Source of the DNA: Clostridia bacterium
GTDB lineage: Bacteria > Bacillota > Clostridia > Christensenellales > UBA1242
Length of the DNA: 15,060 nucleotides
NCBI GenBank assembly: GCA_017964105.1
Contig: JAGCSP010000022.1
Span: forward strand, 1 to 15,060
Direction of reading: 5' to 3'
Shown: positions 1-5,434 of the stretch, in pieces
Numbering within the stretch: the stretch's first letter is position 1
Layout of the letters: every line of letters starts with the position of its first letter
Made by a program: the position numbers and the translations under genes
Notes under the pieces: model-generated
What the model was told of the DNA's origin: nothing
The model's input: the letters and a program-made list of their open reading frames with translations, nothing else
Database searches by the model: none

Positions 1-255
1 ACCAATGCCCACAGCTGCCCTTGCAGCGAGCTTTTGACAAATTATTGCAGCTACAATACCTACGACATTTAGCGCAACAACTATCCCACCATAAATTAAG
101 ATAAAGTTTTTATCTCTATTTGCAACCCCTGTATCAATCATTGCAGCAATAAGCAAAGGAATGATAAGTTCTGTTGCGGTCTCAAGCAATTTAAATGCTG
201 GGCCAATTATTATTTGCGTTTTGTACTTTAAAAAATATTTTTTGAAAATCCCCAT
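1..255 (-). CDS. ABC transporter permease/ATPase, N-terminal part (runs off the window)
   Basis: The minus-strand frame is open from an ATG at 255 to the window edge and gives the first 85 residues. It starts MGIFKKYFLKYKTQ, a basic cytoplasmic start, followed by two hydrophobic segments (about residues 16-40 and 52-74) and a CQKLAARAAVGIG segment. This resembles the first two helices of the membrane domain of MdlB/LmrA-type half-transporters, where a Cys-Gln plus Ala/Arg-rich intracellular loop follows TM2. The ATPase domain would lie outside the window. An AAAAGGA Shine-Dalgarno sequence lies about 8 bases upstream of the ATG. A TTGATT/TATTAT pair with 17-base spacing, in the intergenic region on this strand, could be its promoter. 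Substrate cannot be inferred. The family call is fairly safe; any ABC exporter subfamily is possible. Confidence 0.7.
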   Translation of the reverse strand, partial: MGIFKKYFLKYKTQIIIGPAFKLLETATELIIPLLIAAMIDTGVANRDKNFILIYGGIVVALNVVGIVAAIICQKLAARAAVGIG

Positions 256-647
256 TATGCTTAATCCTTTTTTAAATTTTACAATTTTATAATATATTAT
301 AAAAGCTATTTAATCAACTAATTTTGTAACTTTACAGATTTAAAATACTTATTGTAATGTTTGTTGCAATGCTTTTATAACTCAAATTAATATTTTAAGT
401 TTAAATTGCATGTGCAACTTTTTGACAAAAAACATATGATTTATTACAATATCAACATTGTTTTGACAAAAACAAGTGTGCACTCTCCGCTTGTTATCTT
501 ACCATTTAGAATAATTAAGAGATACATGATGGTTTAGATTAGGAATAATAAAAACAACAAAATATACAAACCAATTAAAATTACTTGCTTTGTGCTTAAT
601 GGTGTGCTAATTATTATATTGTATTTATCACAACACGAGGAAGATTG
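256..647. other. Divergent intergenic control region
   Basis: These 392 bases lie between the divergent ABC transporter and TMEM175-like genes and contain no convincing gene. They hold a strong plus-strand promoter at 422-450, a near-palindrome TTGCATGTGCAA at 406-417 just upstream of its -35, a second TTGACA at 473-478 without a matching -10, and AT-rich DNA around 285-315 with a weaker minus-strand promoter candidate. The roughly 190 bases from the predicted plus start site to the TMEM175 start codon show no riboswitch or attenuator that I recognise. Confidence 0.5.
422..450 (+). promoter_or_regulatory. Promoter, TTGACA-17-TACAAT
   Basis: The -35 TTGACA is at 422-427 and the -10 TACAAT at 445-450, with a 17-base spacer. 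The predicted start is near 457, giving a leader of about 190 bases to the TMEM175-like gene. No better promoter is visible closer to that gene. Confidence 0.6.
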
Positions 648-1457
648 ATGAAAAAAGATAAACTAGGCGCATTTATTGATGCAGTATATGCCATTACAAT
701 TACTATTTGCATAATAAATCTAGAACGACCAGCAGATGTTTCTTGGGGAGCTTTTTGGGCAATAAAAGATTCAATAATTGTGTACTCAATAACGTTTTTT
801 ATGATGGTGAGCATGTGGGTACAAATCCACTATCTATGGGAACAAATTGAGCGTATTGATCACGCTGTGGTGTGGACATGTATGACATTTTTGTTTACAT
901 CTTCATTTATTCCATATATGACCGGTTTGCTTGTAAGTAATAATTTTTCTAACAAATACTTTGCAGTGGCTTATGGTTTACTAACCGTTTTAATTTCGCT
1001 AAATTTACTATTCATTCAAAAGGCGGCTGAACACTGCAACAAAGATGTTCTTACTGCCAAATATAACAAAAGTATTCTTATTCCAAATATACGCATAATG
1101 GCAGTAGATATCTTAATTAAACTTGTTGGTACTGTACTAAGCGTATTGATATGGCCACCAACAATACTTGTTGCCGTAGTAGTATCTTTTGAATACAACT
1201 CCATTGCCACACGCATAGTAATAAAGTGGATGAGAGATGAAACAATATTCAACAAACAAAAGCGCATCGAATTAAGAAAACAAAGATATAACGAATTCAA
1301 ACAAAGAATTAGAGAAAAACGAGCAAGGCGTACCGCTTTAAAACGTGAACACTTACAACAAGTGAAAGAATATGCTCAAATGAAAAAACAAAAGAAAGAC
1401 TCACAAAGAGAGAACTTTGTTCAATATGTGAGCAATAATTCCAAAAAGAAAAAATAA
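648..1457 (+). CDS. TMEM175-family (DUF1211) membrane protein with basic C-terminal tail
   Basis: The 269-residue product starts MKKDKLGAFIDAVYAIT. This matches the TMEM175 TM1 signature, a basic residue then F-x-D-x-V-x-A-I-x-x-T, with Ile where Ser is usual (FSD becomes FID). A WVQIHYLWEQIERID segment after TM2 fits the family's conserved Trp/His region. Hydrophobic segments lie at about residues 8-25, 40-60, 73-95, 104-124 and 145-185, consistent with six helices. Bacterial TMEM175 proteins form tetrameric K+-permeable channels; function here is inferred from family. The last 65 or so residues are soluble and very basic (about 25 Lys/Arg), ending in KKKK, well beyond the usual core of about 200 residues. 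ATG 648 is chosen over the adjacent TTG 645 because GAGGAAG at 637-643 gives normal spacing. It is monocistronic, followed directly by a terminator. Confidence 0.8.
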   Translation: MKKDKLGAFIDAVYAITITICIINLERPADVSWGAFWAIKDSIIVYSITFFMMVSMWVQIHYLWEQIERIDHAVVWTCMTFLFTSSFIPYMTGLLVSNNFSNKYFAVAYGLLTVLISLNLLFIQKAAEHCNKDVLTAKYNKSILIPNIRIMAVDILIKLVGTVLSVLIWPPTILVAVVVSFEYNSIATRIVIKWMRDETIFNKQKRIELRKQRYNEFKQRIREKRARRTALKREHLQQVKEYAQMKKQKKDSQRENFVQYVSNNSKKKK

Positions 1458-1458
1458 T

Positions 1459-1486
1459 AAAAAGCGACACAAAAGGTCGCTTTTTT
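1459..1486 (+). terminator. Bidirectional intrinsic terminator
   Basis: The stem is AAAGCGAC (1461-1468) with GTCGCTTT (1476-1483), flanked by an A-run and a T-run. It ends the TMEM175-like transcript on plus and can also end the tRNA-Val transcript, whose 3' end is at 1489, on minus. Confidence 0.85.
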
Positions 1487-1488
1487 AT

Positions 1489-1564
1489 TGGTGGGCAATA
1501 CAGGACTCGAACCTGTGGCTTCCTCCATGTGACGGAGGCACTCTACCAACTGGGTTAATTGCCC
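1489..1564 (-). tRNA. tRNA-Val (anticodon CAC)
   Basis: The 76-base cloverleaf pairs GGGCAAT with ATTGCCC in the acceptor. The anticodon stem CCTCC/GGAGG encloses the loop GTCACAT, so the anticodon is CAC and reads GUG. The T-arm is ACAGG-TTCGAGT-CCTGT, the discriminator base is A, and CCA is encoded. The loop contains GTC, which might suggest Asp, but five paired stem bases place U33 before CAC. A TTGCAA-17-TATAAT promoter lies upstream. Confidence 0.93.
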
Positions 1565-1588
1565 ACAAAATAATTATTAACTGACAAA

Positions 1589-1617
1589 ATTATATCATAT
1601 ACATAACCCTTTTGCAA
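1589..1617 (-). promoter_or_regulatory. tRNA-Val promoter
   Basis: On the minus strand the -35 TTGCAA (1612-1617) and -10 TATAAT (1589-1594) are 17 bases apart. The predicted start is about 18 bases before the mature tRNA 5' end. Confidence 0.7.
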
Positions 1618-1629
1618 GCATCTGCGATT

Positions 1630-1666
1630 TAAAAAAGATTAGCCAAATTAAAAATCGACTAATCTT
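1630..1666 (-). terminator. Terminator of the glycosyltransferase gene
   Basis: On the minus strand AAGATTAG (1666-1659) pairs with CTAATCTT (1642-1635) and is followed by a T-run. The TAG stop codon of the glycosyltransferase (1661-1659) lies inside the 5' arm of the stem. Confidence 0.75.
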
Positions 1667-2858
1667 GGATATATGGGTTAATTATTTTAGTTTCTATTGC
1701 TTTGCGTTTGTCTTTGCCATTATAATCTTTATCCCAATCTTCAATGGCCTGATCAAACATTTCCAAATAGTAGTTCATACTACGCTCTAACGTAAACTTA
1801 TTTGCATGATGTGCAACAACATCTTTTTGTTTGATGCGATCTTCTTCGTGTTCTATCCACCAATCAATTTTGTTGGCTAGGTCGATATAGTTACCATGTT
1901 CAAATACGCTATTTTCATGCACTGTAAATTGACTAGTTGCACTTTTTTTGCTGTTAGACACAACTGGCACACAACCACATGCAATAGCTTCTAGGCAACT
2001 CATGCCCTCTATTTCTATATCAGCTGGGTGAATATATAAATCAGCGTAATTGTATAAGTCTACTAATTGTGGTCTTGACAAGAAGGTGAAAATAGGATAG
2101 TTTGGTAACTTTTTGGACATGCTCATTATTTTATGTAAAATAGGTCCTTTCCCGGCAAATACTAATTGTATTTTATCTTTATATTTACTTGCGTTCACTG
2201 CTTTAATAATTAAATCGTGACGTTTTTCGCGCGAAAATCTCCCAACAAAACAGATTATGAATTTATCTTCAAGCATTTTTGGTTTTTCGTGATTTGGTTC
2301 TACTCTAAACATATCATTAAACCCGTTTGATATTACGTGCAAATTTGCATGATATTTGTGTTTAACTAATTGATCTGCAATCATTAGTGATGGCGTATGA
2401 ATATGCTTTACATGTCTATATGTGCGTCTATAAAAATCTTTCCACAAAGATTCGTTTATAATTTTCGACTTTTCTAAGTAAAGCGTGGATGTTATGTTTT
2501 CTGGTGACAAGTGAAATGATGCTGTGCATGGCACATTTAGTTTTTTGCACAATTGTATTGTGGTGTATCCCAACTTAAATGGTAAATACACATGTACAAT
2601 GTCAGAGCCCAATATTGCCTTTTCTAATGTTACTTGCTCTGGTTTTCCAAACTGAAAACCTTGTGAATTAATAATTTCCGTAATTAGTTTGCCAAAATAG
2701 CGTTCTTTTACTGCAAACTCTGTATTTTTGCCATTATCTATTGTAAGCACCCTAACAGTATGGCCGAGATTAATAAGCCCATTATATATACGTTGACTAG
2801 ATACACTAGTGCCATGATTATTTTGAAAAAACTGATCTGTAACTAAAGTAATTATCAT
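1659..2858 (-). CDS. GT4-family glycosyltransferase
   Basis: The 399-residue, two-Rossmann-domain GT-B glycosyltransferase starts MIITLVTDQFFQNNHGTSVS, an N-terminal acceptor-side loop with the usual Gly/Ser-rich turn. The C-terminal donor domain has FVGRFSREKRHDL (about 204-216) and FAGKGP (about 234-239). An E-x7-E signature, EIEGMSCLE (about 282-290), binds the nucleotide-sugar donor. The SNSKKSATSQF segment that follows resembles Firmicute glycosyltransferases related to diacylglycerol glucosyltransferases, so a membrane glycolipid product is possible, but the acceptor cannot be read from sequence. ATG 2858 is preferred to a TTG four codons upstream: GGAG sits seven bases before the ATG, and the TTG would place it inside the coding region. 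No transmembrane helix is seen. The gene is alone in its unit, with a TTTACA-17-TATAAT promoter and its own terminator. Confidence 0.85.
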   Translation of the reverse strand: MIITLVTDQFFQNNHGTSVSSQRIYNGLINLGHTVRVLTIDNGKNTEFAVKERYFGKLITEIINSQGFQFGKPEQVTLEKAILGSDIVHVYLPFKLGYTTIQLCKKLNVPCTASFHLSPENITSTLYLEKSKIINESLWKDFYRRTYRHVKHIHTPSLMIADQLVKHKYHANLHVISNGFNDMFRVEPNHEKPKMLEDKFIICFVGRFSREKRHDLIIKAVNASKYKDKIQLVFAGKGPILHKIMSMSKKLPNYPIFTFLSRPQLVDLYNYADLYIHPADIEIEGMSCLEAIACGCVPVVSNSKKSATSQFTVHENSVFEHGNYIDLANKIDWWIEHEEDRIKQKDVVAHHANKFTLERSMNYYLEMFDQAIEDWDKDYNGKDKRKAIETKIINPYIQD

Positions 2859-2881
2859 AACAATCTCCAATTTGCAGTGTC

Positions 2882-2910
2882 ATTATAACACATAAATATT
2901 TTTTTGTAAA
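2882..2910 (-). promoter_or_regulatory. Glycosyltransferase promoter, TTTACA-17-TATAAT
   Basis: On the minus strand the -35 TTTACA (2905-2910) and -10 TATAAT (2882-2887) are 17 bases apart. It is divergent from the tRNA-Ser promoter, whose -35 begins 37 bases away. Confidence 0.65.
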
Positions 2911-2946
2911 AAGATTGCCCGACATATGATAGATTTACACTTTCAC

Positions 2947-2975
2947 TTGATAGTTTTACAATAATATTGTATAAT
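2947..2975 (+). promoter_or_regulatory. Promoter of the tRNA-Ser transcript, TTGATA-17-TATAAT
   Basis: The -35 TTGATA (2947-2952) and -10 TATAAT (2970-2975) are 17 bases apart. The predicted start is near 2982, so the transcript carries about 195 bases of leader before the mature tRNA-Ser at 3178, unusually long for a tRNA. Confidence 0.75.
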
Positions 2976-2988
2976 TCCATTGTATTTA

Positions 2989-3031
2989 TTGCATGAGTAA
3001 AGGCGAATAGCATCTTCTAACACTCATGCAA
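2989..3031 (+). repeat. Perfect 10-bp inverted repeat in the tRNA-Ser leader
   Basis: TTGCATGAGT (2989-2998) is the exact reverse complement of ACTCATGCAA (3022-3031), separated by 23 bases. It starts about seven bases after the predicted transcription start, so it would form a 5' hairpin in the nascent RNA. There is no T-run after it, so it is not a simple terminator. Confidence 0.6.
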
Positions 3032-3060
3032 ACAATATCTATGCAGGGGTGTCAGAGTGG
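3001..3060 (+). repeat. Direct repeat copy 1: leader plus first 18 nt of tRNA-Ser
   Basis: The segment 3001-3060 repeats at 3136-3195, offset 135 bases. The last 40 bases match at 39 of 40 positions (A3026 versus T3161) and the first 20 at 14. The copy ends after GCAGGGG and the D-arm start (3043-3060), then departs from the tRNA. No anticodon stem or T-arm follows, so copy 1 is a 5' fragment of tRNA-Ser, either a broken duplicate or a retained leader element. The unique sequence after it contains a hairpin, GATAGTCC-GGT-GGACTATC (about 3064-3082). Confidence 0.75.
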
Positions 3061-3135
3061 AGAGATAGTCCGGTGGACTATCGGAATGACGGGCTTACAT
3101 TCAGTAACAAACATTCTTACTTGCTGACGGGCTTT

Positions 3136-3195
3136 GGGCGAATGGCACATTCGAGCACTCTTGCAAACAATATCTATGCAGGGGTGTCAGAGTGG
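3136..3195 (+). repeat. Direct repeat copy 2: leader and 5' end of the intact tRNA-Ser
   Basis: This is the partner of the 3001-3060 copy. It runs into the functional tRNA at 3178. Its leader part holds a small hairpin, CGAATG-GCA-CATTCG (3139-3153), whose 3' arm can alternatively pair with the tRNA itself. Confidence 0.75.
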
Positions 3196-3265
3196 TCGAA
3201 TGTGCTGGTCTCGAAAACCGGTATACCGCAAGGTATCGGGGGTTCAAATCCCTCCCCCTGCGCCA
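3178..3265 (+). tRNA. tRNA-Ser (anticodon CGA)
   Basis: The 88-base tRNA is a class II tRNA with a long variable arm. The acceptor GCAGGGG pairs with CCCCTGC. The anticodon stem CTGGT/ACCGG (one T-G pair) encloses CTCGAAA, giving anticodon CGA for UCG codons. The variable arm TATACC-GCAA-GGTAT follows, then a T-arm GGGGG-TTCAAAT-CCCTC, discriminator G (typical for Ser) and encoded CCA at 3263-3265. Confidence 0.95.
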
Positions 3266-3288
3266 AAAAGTGCACTAGCACTTTTTTT
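3266..3288 (+). terminator. tRNA-Ser terminator
   Basis: AAAAGTGC (3266-3273) pairs with GCACTTTT (3278-3285) across a four-base loop, and seven T residues follow. It begins directly after the encoded CCA. Confidence 0.88.
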
Positions 3289-3308
3289 GTTTATATTGCC
3301 TTAAAAAA

Positions 3309-3337
3309 TTACAAAAAAATATTTAATATGATATAAT
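3309..3337 (+). promoter_or_regulatory. Possible promoter of the PreA-like gene
   Basis: A perfect -10 TATAAT is at 3332-3337. The -35 position 17 bases upstream (TTACAA, 3309-3314) matches weakly. The predicted leader is about 33 bases. Confidence 0.45.
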
Positions 3338-3376
3338 GGTATATATAAATATTAACCACGTAAGGCGGATATAATT

Positions 3377-4861
3377 ATGGATAATTTTGTAGTTGGTCGT
3401 GATATATCTAAATGTTTACTATGTCATGACGCCCCATGTTCTAAGGCTTGCCCATACAAGCAAGATCCTAAGAAAATTTTAAAATCTTTGCGTTTTGCAA
3501 ACTATAAAGGTGCTTTAAAAGGAGTAAGCTCTGCATGTGAAAACTGCTCTGCTCCATGCCAAGAGCATTGTGCACTTGGTCCTGATTATGGCATTAAAAA
3601 GATACTCACAAGTTGCAATATGCAAAAGGAAAAATTAAAATTAGATTACACAAAAGCAGATATAAAAAGTGATATTTGTGGAATAGAGATAGAAAATCCA
3701 TTTTTGCTATCATCGTCTGTGGTATCATCTTCATACGATATGTGCAAGCGCGCATTTGAAGCTGGCTGGGCAGGTGTATCATTTAAAACAATTTGTCTAA
3801 TGGACATTCATGAAGCGTCCCCTAGATTCTCTGCTTTAAAAAATTTAGATGGTACTTTTAGTGCATTTAAAAATATTGAACAACTAAGTGACCACTCTGT
3901 TGTGGAAAACTTGGAAATATTTAAAAAATTAAAACAAGAGTTTCCAAATAAATTTTTACTTGTTTCAATTATGGGTAGAAATGAAGAGGAATGGGCATAT
4001 CTTGCAAGAGAATCAGAAAAAGCAGGTGCAGATGCACTTGAACTTAACTTCTCTTGTCCAAACATGACAAAAGATGGCACAGGTAGCGATGTTGGTCAAA
4101 TACCAGAACTTGTAGAAAAATATACAAGAGCAGCTGTGGACGCAGTAAAAATACCAGTTTTAGCAAAGCTAACACCAAACGTAATGACTATGTCACCTGC
4201 TGCACTTGCTGCAAAACGTGGTGGTGCAAAAGGTGTTGCAGCAATCAACACAATTAAATCTATTACTGAATTAAACTTAGTTCAAAAAATATTTACTTCT
4301 CAAAAGGTAGATAAGGTTGCTGTGGGTGGATTATCTGGCCCAGCAGTAAAACCAATTGCTCTTAGATTTATTGCAGAACTTGCACAAAATAAAGAATTAA
4401 AAGATATGCATATTTCCGCAATGGGTGGCGTGTACACATACGAAGACGCATTTATGTTTATGTCACTCGGTGCGCGCTCAATCCAAATTACCACAGCAGT
4501 TATGGAATATGGATATGATATTATCCAAGAATTAGTAGAAGGATTACAATATTTTGTGGCATCTAGCGGACACAAACACCTAAAAGATTTATTAGGCGCA
4601 AACATTCCAAATGTGGTGGACGTAAATGACATGGATAGAGATATTGTTGTTTATCCAAAATTTGTAAGAGAAAATTGCTTACACTGTGGTAGATGCTATG
4701 TGTCTTGCCGTGATGGTGGACACCAAGCAATTTGTTTTGGCGAAGATAGAAACCCTATGCTTGATCCAAAAAAATGTGTGGGCTGTCACTTGTGTGTACT
4801 TGTGTGCCCAAATAGAGCAATTGTTTCTAGCGAAGTAAAAATTAAAAAGCCAAAAGAATAA
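3377..4861 (+). CDS. PreA-like FMN oxidoreductase with four predicted 4Fe-4S clusters
   Basis: The 494-residue protein has three parts. Residues 1-80 carry two Cys sets, C13-x2-C16-x4-C21-x3-C25 and C54-x2-C57-x3-C61-x3-C65, resembling the N-terminal cluster domain of dihydropyrimidine dehydrogenase (DPD), PreT and GltD. Residues 100-415 form a dihydroorotate dehydrogenase-like FMN barrel with GVSFKTI, LNFSCPN, LAKLTPN, AAINTIKS and a GGVYTYEDA phosphate-binding region. The C-terminus has two bacterial ferredoxin motifs, CLHCGRCYVSC and CVGCHLCVLVCP. E. coli PreA has the barrel and C-terminal ferredoxin domain but no N-terminal clusters. Here the FAD and NAD(P)H modules that normally follow those clusters in DPD and PreT are absent. 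The barrel resembles PreA/DPD, so pyrimidine reduction is the leading guess, but the substrate is unproven. AAGGCGG sits eight bases before ATG 3377. Confidence 0.82.
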   Translation: MDNFVVGRDISKCLLCHDAPCSKACPYKQDPKKILKSLRFANYKGALKGVSSACENCSAPCQEHCALGPDYGIKKILTSCNMQKEKLKLDYTKADIKSDICGIEIENPFLLSSSVVSSSYDMCKRAFEAGWAGVSFKTICLMDIHEASPRFSALKNLDGTFSAFKNIEQLSDHSVVENLEIFKKLKQEFPNKFLLVSIMGRNEEEWAYLARESEKAGADALELNFSCPNMTKDGTGSDVGQIPELVEKYTRAAVDAVKIPVLAKLTPNVMTMSPAALAAKRGGAKGVAAINTIKSITELNLVQKIFTSQKVDKVAVGGLSGPAVKPIALRFIAELAQNKELKDMHISAMGGVYTYEDAFMFMSLGARSIQITTAVMEYGYDIIQELVEGLQYFVASSGHKHLKDLLGANIPNVVDVNDMDRDIVVYPKFVRENCLHCGRCYVSCRDGGHQAICFGEDRNPMLDPKKCVGCHLCVLVCPNRAIVSSEVKIKKPKE

Positions 4862-4862
4862 T

Positions 4863-4896
4863 AAAAAGATGTGGGATTTCAAACCACATCTTTTTT
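4863..4896 (+). terminator. Terminator of the PreA-like gene
   Basis: AAAAAGATGTGG (4863-4874) pairs with CCACATCTTTTT (4884-4895), and the T-run continues. It begins two bases after the stop codon. Confidence 0.9.
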
Positions 4897-4901
4897 ATTT
4901 T

Positions 4902-4931
4902 TTGTAATAAGTAAACACTCTTGGTCATAAT
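4902..4931 (+). promoter_or_regulatory. Possible leaderless promoter of the TspO gene
   Basis: TTGTAA (4902-4907) and CATAAT (4926-4931) are 18 bases apart. The -10 ends seven bases before ATG 4939, which puts the predicted start of transcription at or next to the A of the start codon. Confidence 0.4.
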
Positions 4932-4938
4932 ATATTAC

Positions 4939-5403
4939 ATGAACAAAAATAAGTTTTTAAAATCATTATATATTATTATTCCTATTGTTATTGTGGCAGT
5001 ACTTGGCAGTGTGTTTGTGCGTCTAGGCATGCCGTGGTATGAAAATTTAACCAAACCAAGTGAATGGGTCCCAAATATACTAATTCCAATTGTGTGGACA
5101 ATTATCTACTTGGCATTTGGTGTAGTGCTTATAATTTGGCAAAATAAAGAAATTATATCAACAAGAACAATTATATTGCTTGTGTTGAATGGATTTTCAA
5201 ATGTTTTGTGGTGTTTGCTATTTTTCACACTAAAACTGACCCTTGTGGGAAATATTGCAATACTTATCAATCTAATTGCTGGTTATTTGCTTTTGATTGA
5301 TATATATCACAATAAAAAGTTGTATGCTTACATTTTATCTATCTACCCCATTTGGTTATCCATTGCTACAACGCTTAACATTGCCATGTGGATACTAAAC
5401 TAA
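4939..5403 (+). CDS. TspO/MBR family membrane protein
   Basis: The 154-residue protein has five hydrophobic segments, the size and topology of the TspO/MBR (translocator protein) family. Family landmarks are visible: WYENLTKPSEWVPN (about 32-45; usual form W-Y-x-L-x-K-P-x-W-x-P-P, with Pro then Asn here), VWTIIYLAFG in TM2, NVLWCLLFF in TM3 and WLSIATTLNIAMWILN at the C-terminus. Family members bind porphyrins and other hydrophobic ligands; the bacterial role varies and is not resolved by context. ATG 4939 is chosen because the conserved N-terminal helix starts right after it. No Shine-Dalgarno sequence precedes it or the upstream in-frame TTG at 4921, which fits a leaderless mRNA. It stands alone between two terminators. 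Confidence 0.85.
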   Translation: MNKNKFLKSLYIIIPIVIVAVLGSVFVRLGMPWYENLTKPSEWVPNILIPIVWTIIYLAFGVVLIIWQNKEIISTRTIILLVLNGFSNVLWCLLFFTLKLTLVGNIAILINLIAGYLLLIDIYHNKKLYAYILSIYPIWLSIATTLNIAMWILN

Positions 5404-5434
5404 AAAAACTCTGACATTTCGTCAGAGTTTTTTT
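5402..5434. terminator. Bidirectional terminator between convergent tspO and antiporter genes
   Basis: This is a perfect 14-bp stem, 5402-5415 with 5421-5434, around the loop ATTTC. It has an A-run on the 5' side and a T-run on the 3' side, so it can end transcripts from both directions. The antiporter stop codon (5435-5433) overlaps its edge. Confidence 0.9.

Noticed and set aside
1489..1564. Reading the Val tRNA as tRNA-Asp because GTC occurs in its anticodon loop
   Set aside because: With a five-base-pair anticodon stem and U33 in place, positions 34-36 read CAC. GTC would leave the loop wrongly placed.
3049..3336. A 95-codon open frame across the tRNA-Ser region
   Set aside because: It runs through the tRNA-Ser duplicate, the whole tRNA and its terminator, has no ribosome site, and its composition is that of structured RNA rather than coding sequence.
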